Source of the DNA: Bacteroidota bacterium
GTDB lineage: Bacteria; Bacteroidota; Ignavibacteria; UBA10030; UBA8401
Reading direction: 5' to 3'
Assembly (NCBI GenBank): GCA_023229405.1
Contig: JALNZH010000149.1
Location: 1-8,867, forward strand
DNA length: 8,867 bases
The notes below the pieces were generated by a model. That model searched no databases and was not told the DNA's origin. It saw only the letters and a program-made list of their open reading frames with translations. The position numbers and the translations under genes are program-made. Positions 1 to 6,207 of the stretch are shown here, piece after piece. Positions within the stretch are counted from its first letter, which is position 1, and the number at the start of each line of letters is the position of its first letter.

Positions 1-178
1 GTTCGAGCGTACATCCATCGCAATCGGTAATTTCATCCGGGCGAAGGTCCATACTGTAACGATCGTGAAGAATGGCGGAAATCTTTGTGCGCAGTTGTAA
101 CTTTTTATGTTCGTCCTGCTCAAGTGTAGCGAGATGGATTGGACAGGAGTCGCAATGGAGTCCGCAATATGCGATCAT
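1..178 (-). CDS. DUF3795-type cysteine-rich protein (N-terminal part)
   Basis: Reading the - strand from the ATG at 178-176 gives 59 uninterrupted codons running off the left edge, so only the N-terminus is present. The protein opens MIAYCGLHCDSCP and continues to a DEITDCDGC segment, placing cysteines at residues 5, 9, 12, 53 and 56. A start of the form M-x-x-YCGL-x-C-x-x-CP followed about 40 residues later by a CDGC motif is characteristic of the DUF3795 (PF12675) family. Those proteins are small, cysteine-rich, of unknown function, and presumed to bind a metal. No good Shine-Dalgarno precedes the ATG. It is divergent from the oxidase operon and shares its upstream region; a functional link to the oxidase is not shown. 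The family call rests on recalled motif resemblance. Confidence 0.72.
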   Translation of the reverse strand, partial: MIAYCGLHCDSCPIHLATLEQDEHKKLQLRTKISAILHDRYSMDLRPDEITDCDGCTLE

Positions 179-216
179 AGTGAGTGTGAATTAATTAATA
201 ATAAATCAACAACTCT

Positions 217-228
217 AATTGCGCAATT
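217..228. repeat. 12-bp perfect palindrome AATTGCGCAATT
   Basis: AATTGCGCAATT reads identically on both strands, with its centre between 222 and 223. It lies 39 bp upstream of the divergent gene's start codon and about 240 bp upstream of ccoI. A dyad of this kind in a divergent promoter region could be the operator of a dimeric regulator. It does not match the FNR, CRP or Fur consensus that I know, and no second copy was noticed in the window. Function is unproven. Confidence 0.4.
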
Positions 229-324
229 CTACCGAATGCGAAAGAGAGAAGCAAGCTCATAATAATTATAGAAAATTGCATTGATGCTTTATGTGACGCT
301 GGAATTAAAAGTAGGTGAGAAAAA

Positions 325-342
325 AAGAAAAATATTTTTCTT
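325..342. repeat. 18-bp perfect A/T-rich palindrome
   Basis: AAGAAAAATATTTTTCTT is a perfect dyad centred between 333 and 334, lying 124 bp before the ccoI ATG. The core AAATATTTTT recurs at 355-364. Because the arms are mainly A and T tracts it may be a bent-DNA element, an operator, or chance in AT-rich DNA. It is unlikely to be a normal terminator: no gene ends next to it, and the G/C content of the stem is very low. Confidence 0.35.
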
Positions 343-466
343 CGCATATTCAGGAAATATTTTTAAACCATTTTCAATATTAAGAAAAATAAAAATGAAA
401 TCGGCGTAAAAACTCTTTAATCCAATAGTGATTTTGGCATTAAAGTTGCCGATATTGAATTCGGAT

Positions 467-2875
467 ATGGAGAAAACCCCCGCTTTTACCGAAACACTTT
501 CCTCATGTTATCATTGTGGCGACACAATCCGCGGCGAACGCGTAGAGCATGAAGGAAAACTATTCTGTTGTACTGGATGCAAGATCGTTTTTGAAATTTT
601 GCAACAGAACGATCTCTGTACCTATTACGATCTTCACGAAACTCCCGGAACATCTCCATCGACGATTGAAATATCCCGGTTTGATTATCTCGATGATGTA
701 GTGATTCAAAATCAATTGTTGGATTTTACCGACGGAAGAACGAGCAGAGTCACCCTATCTCTGCCGACCGTCCATTGCAGTTCGTGCATCTGGCTTTTAG
801 AGCAACTGTATAAACTTGATGCAGGAATTGTTGAATCACGGGTGGAGTATTTACGGAAACAGGTTTCCATAAAATATTTGCACGAAAAGACCTCTCTGAA
901 AAATATCGTCATTCTGCTCGTCTCCATTGGGTACGAACCGGAATTGCACCTTGATGCTGTCGATAAAAAGATGGAGAGTGAAATTACGCGATCACTCTAC
1001 TTTAAAGTCGGCGTTGCGGGATTCTGTTTCGGCAATTCGATGCTCTTCAGTTTTCCGGAATATCTTGGCGTTGACGCAACGGAAGAAATCTTAAAAACAG
1101 TCTTTTCGTATCTAAATTTACTGCTGGGAGTTCCTGTCTTTTTTTACTGCAGTAAAGATTACTTTGTCGCGGCACTTGGCGGGCTCAAAAAGAAGATCAT
1201 TAATATCGATGTGCCTATTGCGCTCGGTATTTTCCTTTTGTTTGCCAGAAGTGCATATGAAATAATGACGCAAACTGGACCGGGATTCATTGATTCGATG
1301 TGCGGTTTATTGTTTTTTCTGCTGCTCGGCAGGATATTCCAAAGTAAAACTTACGATCGACTCAACTTTGAGCGGAATTATACATCGTATTTCCCCCTTT
1401 CGGTGATGACGAAAAAGAACGGCGTTGAAACGACGGTTCCAATTGCAACGCTTAAGCGCGGGAACAGGATCATTATCCGTCATGGTGAAATAGTTCCAGC
1501 CGACGCATTACTGTTGCAAGGAAGTGCTGCAATCGATTATTCCTTTGTTACAGGGGAATCGACTCCAGTGGAAAAAGTGCTAGGAGAGATGATTTACGCG
1601 GGAGGGAAGCAGGTGGGTGGCGCGATAGAACTGGAAGTGATGAAAGAAGTCTCACAAAGTTATCTGACGCAACTGTGGAATAATTTTAATCAATCAATGA
1701 GGGAGAAAGGACAGCTCTCCGAATTGTCAAATACTGTCAGTAAATACTTCACTATCGTCGTTTTGGCAATTTCATTTGGTGTATTGGCGTATTGGCTTCC
1801 AAAGGATATGACGACTGCTGTTAACGCATTTACCGGCATCCTTATCGTGGCTTGTCCTTGCGCCTTGGCTATATCGATTCCATTTACCCTCGGAACAACA
1901 ATGCGGATTTTCGGGAAGAATGATTTTTACCTGAAAAACACCAGCGTCATCGAGCAGCTTTCAAGGATTGATACCATTGTTTTTGATAAGACCGGTACAA
2001 TAACACATGCCAAAAAATCTTCTGTGGAGTATGTCGGGACTGAATTAAGCAAGGAAGAAATTTCAGGAACTTATTCTTTAGTATCAAACTCTGCACATCC
2101 TCTCAGCATGGTCATAGCGGAGTATCTTACCGCAGAAAAGAAAATTGTTGATAACTTTGCGGAATCACTCGGTGAAGGGATATCCGGTACGCTTGAAGGT
2201 GCGGCATATCGAGTAGGAACGAGAGATTTTGCGGGGAAAACAAAGGCAGGAAACGGTCCGGTTAATGAAACGAGATCGTATGTTTCTATTGATGGTACGG
2301 TGAAGGGATATTTCTCAATAAAGAATCTCTATCGTGAAGGATTGTCCGGATTGACGGCATCTCTCGGCAAACGAACAGTGTTAGCGGTTGTGTCTGGAGA
2401 CAATGAATCCGAACGTCCGCGGTTACAGTCGCTGTTTCCTGTCGGCACGGACTTGCAATTCAATCAGACACCGTCTGATAAACTAGAGTATGTTCGGGCA
2501 TTGCAATCTGCGGGAAAACGTGTGATGATGATCGGAGACGGGTTGAACGATGCGGGCGCGCTGTTACAAAGCAATCTCGGCGTTGCTGTGACGGAAAATG
2601 TCGCACAATTCTCTCCGTCGTCGGATGCGATCCTGAGTGGAGCATCATTCGTCAAGATGCAGGATTTTATCCGGTTTGCATCCTCTAGTATGAGTGTGGT
2701 CATTGCCAGTTTTGTCCTCGCATTCATGTATAATGTCGTCGGAATTTATTTCGCTCTGCAGGGATTGCTGACGCCGGTGATGGCGGCCATTCTGATGCCG
2801 GCAAGCTCCATTACCATTGTGCTCTTTACGACGATAACAACACAACTGTTGGCGAAACGGAAAGGTCTGTTATAA
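467..2875 (+). CDS. ccoI: CcoI copper-exporting P1B-type ATPase for cbb3 oxidase assembly
   Basis: This is an 802-residue CPx-type ATPase of the CcoI/FixI family, which moves copper across the inner membrane for the CuB site of cbb3 oxidase. The N-terminus has a cysteine-rich metal-binding module (C14, C17 and C34-C35-C38; resembles PF12156). A heavy-metal-associated domain follows at about 93-160 with CSSC at 104-107. ATPase signatures follow in order: actuator TGES 362-365, membrane CPC 463-465, phosphorylation motif DKTGT beginning at D507, nucleotide-binding HP 544-545, and hinge GDGLND with D691. The last two helices carry YN (755-756) and MPASS (777-781), matching the YN and MxxSS copper signatures of Cu(I)-ATPases. 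The ATG at 467 is preferred. An in-frame GTG at 428 would add 13 residues, but it lacks a ribosome site and the family usually starts just before the first Cys pair. The stop codon shares its last A with the ccoS start. Confidence 0.96.
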   Translation: MEKTPAFTETLSSCYHCGDTIRGERVEHEGKLFCCTGCKIVFEILQQNDLCTYYDLHETPGTSPSTIEISRFDYLDDVVIQNQLLDFTDGRTSRVTLSLPTVHCSSCIWLLEQLYKLDAGIVESRVEYLRKQVSIKYLHEKTSLKNIVILLVSIGYEPELHLDAVDKKMESEITRSLYFKVGVAGFCFGNSMLFSFPEYLGVDATEEILKTVFSYLNLLLGVPVFFYCSKDYFVAALGGLKKKIINIDVPIALGIFLLFARSAYEIMTQTGPGFIDSMCGLLFFLLLGRIFQSKTYDRLNFERNYTSYFPLSVMTKKNGVETTVPIATLKRGNRIIIRHGEIVPADALLLQGSAAIDYSFVTGESTPVEKVLGEMIYAGGKQVGGAIELEVMKEVSQSYLTQLWNNFNQSMREKGQLSELSNTVSKYFTIVVLAISFGVLAYWLPKDMTTAVNAFTGILIVACPCALAISIPFTLGTTMRIFGKNDFYLKNTSVIEQLSRIDTIVFDKTGTITHAKKSSVEYVGTELSKEEISGTYSLVSNSAHPLSMVIAEYLTAEKKIVDNFAESLGEGISGTLEGAAYRVGTRDFAGKTKAGNGPVNETRSYVSIDGTVKGYFSIKNLYREGLSGLTASLGKRTVLAVVSGDNESERPRLQSLFPVGTDLQFNQTPSDKLEYVRALQSAGKRVMMIGDGLNDAGALLQSNLGVAVTENVAQFSPSSDAILSGASFVKMQDFIRFASSSMSVVIASFVLAFMYNVVGIYFALQGLLTPVMAAILMPASSITIVLFTTITTQLLAKRKGLL

Positions 2876-3027
2876 TGTCTGTTATTGTGATAATGATCGG
2901 ATGCAGTTTTCTGATTGCCGTTGGATTTTTAATCGCGTTTATTTGGTCCGTAAAAACTGGACAGTACGAGGATAAATATACTCCCTCCGTGCGTATTCTT
3001 TTTGATGACAAGAAAAATAATAAATAA
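2875..3027 (+). CDS. ccoS: CcoS, small cbb3 oxidase maturation protein
   Basis: This 50-residue ORF begins at ATG 2875-2877, overlapping the ccoI TAA by one base (TAATG, suggesting translational coupling), and ends at TAA 3025-3027. It has one membrane helix at about residues 3-24, then the stretch W-S-V-K-T-GQYEDKYTPSVRILFDD, which is the hallmark of CcoS: a W...(K/S)GQ(F/Y)-[DE]-D segment followed by P-x-x-RIL-(F/x)-DD. In other bacteria CcoS is required for correct insertion of haem or copper into CcoN, although it is not part of the mature enzyme. The usual length is about 45-70 residues. Its place directly after ccoI is the standard arrangement. It is short enough to be missed by automated calling. 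Confidence 0.95.
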   Translation: MSVIVIMIGCSFLIAVGFLIAFIWSVKTGQYEDKYTPSVRILFDDKKNNK

Positions 3028-3047
3028 ATACATACCACAATTAATTC

Positions 3048-3053
3048 ACGAGG
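3048..3053 (+). promoter_or_regulatory. Ribosome binding site that fixes the ccoNO start
   Basis: ACGAGG lies five bases before the ATG at 3059. The longer reading frame opening at TTG 3002 or ATG 3005 would overlap the end of ccoS, has no comparable site, and would add a 19- or 18-residue polar leader not typical of CcoN. The 3059 start gives an N-terminus (MEVQKFQYDN) like that of related CcoN proteins. Confidence 0.65.
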
Positions 3054-3058
3054 TTTCA

Positions 3059-5173
3059 ATGGAAGTGCAAAAATTTCAGTATGACAACAGGATCGTCCGC
3101 GATTTCGCATTCGCGTCGGTGATCTTTGCCGTTGTCGGCATGCTGGTCGGGGTGATCATCGCTTCGCAGTTGTTTTCGCCAGCGATAAACGCCAACCTTC
3201 AATATATCACGTACGGTCGTATTCGTCCCCTACACACGAATGCTATCATCTTTGCATTCGTCGGCAATGCGATCTTTATGGGAGTGTATTATTCGCTTCA
3301 ACGGTTATGCAAAGCGCGCATGTTCAGCGATGTGTTGAGTCGTATTCATTTCTGGGGGTGGCAGCTGATTATTGTTTCTGCCGCAGTATCACTTCCGTTA
3401 GGTATCACTACGAGCAAAGAGTATGCAGAACTTGAATGGCCGATCGATATCGGTATCACGCTGATCTGGGTTGTGTTTGCCATTAATTTCTTCGGAACAG
3501 TCATCAAACGGCGTGAACGGCACATGTATGTTGCCATCTGGTTTTATATTGCCACAATCGTTACCGTAGCAGTTCTTCACATCGTGAATTCACTTGAAGT
3601 TCCCGTTTCATTCCTGAAAAGTTATTCGATGTATGCAGGAGTGCAGGACGCGCTGGTGCAATGGTGGTACGGTCACAACGCCGTGGCGTTCTTTTTAACC
3701 ACACCGTATCTTGGTCTGATGTATTATTATCTGCCCAAAGCGGCAAACCGGCCAGTGTATTCGTATCGCCTCTCTATTGTTCACTTTTGGTCTCTCATCT
3801 TTATTTATATCTGGGCCGGACCTCACCATCTGCTGTATACAGCTCTTCCGGATTGGGCACAGTCGCTCGGTACGGCCTTTTCTATTATGTTAATTGCTCC
3901 GTCCTGGGGTGGGATGATCAACGGTCTATTGACGCTTCGCGGTGCGTGGGATAAAGTTCGGGAAGAACCAGTACTGAAATTTATGGTTGTCGGTGTTACA
4001 GCATACGGTATGGCAACGTTCGAAGGTCCGATGCTGTCATTGAAGAATGTCAATGCGCTTGCACATTATACGGATTGGATCGTTTCTCACGTTCACATCG
4101 GCGCATTGGGGTGGAACGGATTTATGACTTTCGGAATTTTATACTGGCTTATTCCGAAATTATATAAGACAGATCTTTATTCAAAAAAACTCGCCAGTTT
4201 CCATTTTTGGATCGGGACGCTAGGTATCGTGTTCTATGCGTCTTCCATGTATGTGGCCGGTATCGTCCAGTCGCTGATGTGGAAAGAATTTAATCCGATG
4301 GGAGTATTGCAATATCCCAACTTCCTTGAAACAACGCTTCAGATTATCCCGCTGCACATGATCCGCGCTGTCGGCGGATCATTATATCTTACCGGGGCAC
4401 TGGTGATGGTGTATAATCTTGTAAAAACTGTAAAACAGGGTTCATTTGTGGCAAACGAAGTGGCGGAAGCACCGGCGTTGATAAAAGACGATAATCATGT
4501 TTCCGAAACAAAACACCGCTGGTTGGAAAAGAAACCTTTGCAATTTGCGCTGTTGGCTACTGTTGCGGTGCTGATTGGCGGAATGGTGGAAATGATTCCA
4601 ACCTTCCTGGTGAAATCCAATATTCCAACGATCGCTAGTGTTAAGCCGTATACTCCGCTGGAATTGCAGGGGAGAGATTTGTATATCCGTGAGGGATGCA
4701 ATAACTGTCACTCACAAATGGTGCGGCCGTTCCGTTCTGAAACAGAACGGTACGGTGAATATTCTAAAGCCGGCGAATATGTGTACGATCATCCGTTCCT
4801 ATGGGGTTCACGGCGCACCGGTCCTGATCTTCATCGGGTCGGCGGGAAATTCCCTAATCTCTGGCATTATCTGCACATGGATAATCCAAGGACAATGTCC
4901 CCAGGTTCAATCATGCCTTCGTATCCTTGGCTGTTAACTCAGGATCTTGATACTTCAAGTACTGCTGCAAAAATTCAGGCGATGCAGACGCTGGGCGTAC
5001 CGTATCCGAAAGGATACGAACTGATTGCCAACGACATCCTTCGCCAACAGGCGGACTCAATCTCGTTAGATCTACAGAGGAATAAGGTCCCCGCAGAACC
5101 GAACAAAGAGATTATTGCTTTGATTGCGTATCTGCAGCGTTTGGGTATGGATATAAAAACAGCAGGAAAGTGA
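3059..5173 (+). CDS. ccoNO: Fused CcoN-CcoO: catalytic and mono-haem c subunits of cbb3 oxidase
   Basis: One 704-residue ORF joins the two core subunits of cbb3 oxidase, which reduces O2 to water and pumps protons at the cytoplasmic membrane. Residues 1 to about 460 are CcoN, the multi-helix haem-copper domain. Visible ligands are H59 and H346 (low-spin haem b), H344 (haem b3), and H206, H256 and H257 (CuB). Y250 fits the tyrosine that cross-links to the first CuB histidine in C-family oxidases, and E322 lies in the conserved FEGPM segment. Residues about 462-495 are a hydrophilic linker, probably cytoplasmic. The remainder is CcoO: one membrane anchor (about 497-518), a c-type haem site CNNCH (C547, C550, H551), and a likely axial Met at 619 in SIMPSYPW. 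No stop or frameshift separates the domains. Both junction ends are cytoplasmic in the separate proteins, so fusion is topologically allowed. Such fusions are known in Bacteroidota and relatives. Confidence 0.97.
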   Translation: MEVQKFQYDNRIVRDFAFASVIFAVVGMLVGVIIASQLFSPAINANLQYITYGRIRPLHTNAIIFAFVGNAIFMGVYYSLQRLCKARMFSDVLSRIHFWGWQLIIVSAAVSLPLGITTSKEYAELEWPIDIGITLIWVVFAINFFGTVIKRRERHMYVAIWFYIATIVTVAVLHIVNSLEVPVSFLKSYSMYAGVQDALVQWWYGHNAVAFFLTTPYLGLMYYYLPKAANRPVYSYRLSIVHFWSLIFIYIWAGPHHLLYTALPDWAQSLGTAFSIMLIAPSWGGMINGLLTLRGAWDKVREEPVLKFMVVGVTAYGMATFEGPMLSLKNVNALAHYTDWIVSHVHIGALGWNGFMTFGILYWLIPKLYKTDLYSKKLASFHFWIGTLGIVFYASSMYVAGIVQSLMWKEFNPMGVLQYPNFLETTLQIIPLHMIRAVGGSLYLTGALVMVYNLVKTVKQGSFVANEVAEAPALIKDDNHVSETKHRWLEKKPLQFALLATVAVLIGGMVEMIPTFLVKSNIPTIASVKPYTPLELQGRDLYIREGCNNCHSQMVRPFRSETERYGEYSKAGEYVYDHPFLWGSRRTGPDLHRVGGKFPNLWHYLHMDNPRTMSPGSIMPSYPWLLTQDLDTSSTAAKIQAMQTLGVPYPKGYELIANDILRQQADSISLDLQRNKVPAEPNKEIIALIAYLQRLGMDIKTAGK
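4732..4750 (+). repeat. Perfect 8-bp hairpin inside the CcoO coding part
   Basis: CCGTTCTG (4732-4739) and CAGAACGG (4743-4750) are exact reverse complements with a three-base AAA loop. The hairpin lies within codons for PFRSETER just after the haem motif. No T-tract follows, so it is not an intrinsic terminator. It may be coincidental with the codons used, or be an mRNA structure. Confidence 0.4.
5001..5018 (+). repeat. 7-bp stem closed by a GAAA tetraloop inside ccoNO
   Basis: CGTATCC (5001-5007) pairs exactly with GGATACG (5012-5018) around the loop GAAA, a GNRA-type tetraloop that is especially stable in RNA. It is in the coding sequence about 155 bases before the ccoNO stop and has no following U-tract, so termination is unlikely. 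It could affect mRNA stability, or be chance. Confidence 0.4.
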
Positions 5174-5180
5174 GGCGTTT

Positions 5181-5366
5181 ATGCTATCAAAGTACTTAAG
5201 CTCAATCGAAGGAATATCGGCCTACCCGATTTTTTCATTGTTCATCTTCATTCCGTTCTTTCTTGCGGTGACGATCTGGGTATTTAAATTAGATAAAAAA
5301 TATTTGAACTATATGGGCGAAATGCCACTTAATGATTCAACGGAATCTGTTGAGGATAGGAATTAA
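5181..5366 (+). CDS. ccoQ: CcoQ/FixQ small membrane subunit of cbb3 oxidase
   Basis: A 61-residue protein with one membrane helix (about residues 16-36, ending TIWVFKLDKKY) and a short charged tail. CcoQ is a non-catalytic subunit that stabilises CcoP in the complex. CcoQ sequences are poorly conserved, so identification rests on size, a single helix followed by a WVF-(K/R)-x-D-K segment common in Bacteroidota-type CcoQ, and the position between ccoO and ccoP. A TGAGG sequence at 5171-5175, which includes the ccoNO stop, is five bases before the ATG and is a good ribosome site. The gap to ccoNO is seven bases. The tail overlaps an alternative upstream start of ccoP that I do not favour. Confidence 0.88.
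   Translation: MLSKYLSSIEGISAYPIFSLFIFIPFFLAVTIWVFKLDKKYLNYMGEMPLNDSTESVEDRN
5358..5361 (+). promoter_or_regulatory. Ribosome binding site supporting the ccoP start at 5371
   Basis: AGGA lies nine bases before the ATG at 5371, inside the last codons of ccoQ. The alternative in-frame ATG at 5332 would extend the protein by 13 residues, overlap ccoQ, and place polar residues before what otherwise reads as a clean signal peptide (MKKN... to AFSQ). Confidence 0.5.
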
Positions 5367-5370
5367 TCTC

Positions 5371-6201
5371 ATGAAAAAGAATAACACACTCAATCGCCTG
5401 TTCATGATCAGCGTATGCTCCGTGACCCCTGCGTTTTCACAAACGCCGGATCCATCGACGGAAATTGCATTGATCTTCACTGTCTCGTTCATGGTCTTTG
5501 TTATCGCTACAATAATGTACATCATCGGAGTGATGAACACGAATGTGGATCCGATCGCCAATCTCTATTTTAAGATCAAGAACTATATCATTCCACCCCC
5601 CAGTGAAGAAGCGGCAGATGTCGGACATGTGTATGATAATATTCGCGAACTGGATAACCGCATTCCGCCGTGGTTCAATTACCTCTTTGGTGCAACGGTT
5701 ATTTTTGCATTCGTCTATTTGGTGGATTACCATGTTCTTGGAATCTCCAAACTGTCTGCAGATGAATATATGGAAGAGGTTGTTGCAGCAAACCTGCAGA
5801 AAAAGATTATGCTGGCTTCAGGCGGTACAATTAATGAGAATACACTGGTGGCATTGAAAGATGAAGCGTCGTTGAAAGAAGGGGCGGAAAACTTTCAAAA
5901 ATTTTGCATCTCGTGTCATGGACCGCAAGCCGGTGGATTGGTCGGTCCGAATCTGACTGACGAATTCTGGATCCATGGAGGCGGCATTAAAAACGTCTAC
6001 ACGACTATTAAAAAAGGTGTCCCGGTTAAAGGAATGATTAGCTGGGAACTTGTGTTCTCGCAAAAACAGATACAAAATATCGGCAGTTTTGTTCTTTCGC
6101 TCCAGGGATCCAATCCTCCGGGAGGGAAAGCTCCCGAAGGAAACAAATATGTTGAACCTGTTGCAGCAGCGCAAGACAGTGTCCAACAGAAATCGATATG
6201 A
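5371..6201 (+). CDS. ccoP: CcoP, mono-haem cytochrome c subunit of cbb3 oxidase
   Basis: This 276-residue membrane cytochrome passes electrons to the CcoNO core. Residues 1-24 look like a cleavable signal peptide ending near AFSQ. A first helix follows at about 32-54, a cytoplasmic loop, then the FixP_N-like segment (VYDNIRELDNRIPPW at 87-101) leading into a second helix at about 101-122. The C-terminal cytochrome c domain has a single haem site, CISCH (C179, C182, H183), a downstream VGPNLTDEFWIHGG stretch typical of CcoP, and a probable axial Met222 in KGMISW. With the signal cleaved, the two helices place the haem domain in the periplasm. Proteobacterial CcoP usually has two CxxCH motifs; only one is present here. 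The domain ends in a low-complexity Pro/Gly/Ala/Gln tail. The gene follows ccoQ by four bases. Confidence 0.94.
   Translation: MKKNNTLNRLFMISVCSVTPAFSQTPDPSTEIALIFTVSFMVFVIATIMYIIGVMNTNVDPIANLYFKIKNYIIPPPSEEAADVGHVYDNIRELDNRIPPWFNYLFGATVIFAFVYLVDYHVLGISKLSADEYMEEVVAANLQKKIMLASGGTINENTLVALKDEASLKEGAENFQKFCISCHGPQAGGLVGPNLTDEFWIHGGGIKNVYTTIKKGVPVKGMISWELVFSQKQIQNIGSFVLSLQGSNPPGGKAPEGNKYVEPVAAAQDSVQQKSI
6119..6136 (+). repeat. GC-rich 6-bp hairpin near the end of ccoP
   Basis: CGGGAG (6119-6124) and CTCCCG (6131-6136) are perfect arms around a six-base purine loop. It encodes the PPGGKAPEG stretch of CcoP and is 65 bases before the ccoP stop. No T-tract follows, so it is not a standard terminator. 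It may reflect Pro/Gly codons only. Confidence 0.3.
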
Positions 6202-6207
6202 TGTGAC

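Larger units (their letters stand above)
179..466. promoter_or_regulatory. Divergent AT-rich intergenic region, probable operon promoter
   Basis: These 288 bases separate the start of the DUF3795-type gene (-) from ccoI (+) and are clearly richer in A+T than the flanking genes. Because all operon genes downstream are nearly contiguous, the main promoter for the cbb3 operon should lie here, with that of the divergent gene on the other strand. I see two perfect palindromes (217-228 and 325-342) and A/T tracts, but no convincing sigma-70 or Bacteroidota-type (TTTG / TAnnTTTG) promoter and no good FNR/CRP box (TTGAT-N4-ATCAA). The assignment rests on position only. Confidence 0.5.

Noticed and set aside
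281..297. Possible FNR/CRP-type box around TTGATGCTTTATGTGAC
   Set aside because: Only the left half (TTGAT) fits. The right half does not match ATCAA, so the dyad is missing.
426..436. Bacteroidota-type -7 element (TAnnTTTG) at TGATTTTG
   Set aside because: It has a mismatch in the key TA, no TTTG at the expected upstream distance, and is too close to or inside the coding start.
428..466. Upstream GTG start for ccoI giving 13 more residues
   Set aside because: There is no ribosome site before the GTG, the extension is not typical of CcoI N-termini, and the ATG at 467 lies just before the first Cys pair as in the family. It cannot be fully excluded.
3002..3058. Longer ccoNO reading frame from TTG 3002 or ATG 3005
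   Set aside because: It would overlap ccoS, lacks a Shine-Dalgarno and adds an atypical polar leader. The ATG at 3059 has ACGAGG at proper spacing.
3661..3954. 97-codon frame inside ccoNO in another + frame
   Set aside because: It overlaps the CuB-ligand region of CcoN, whose frame is certain. It is a shadow frame.
5332..5370. Longer ccoP start at ATG 5332
   Set aside because: It would overlap ccoQ and put polar residues before an evident signal peptide. The ATG at 5371 has AGGA upstream.
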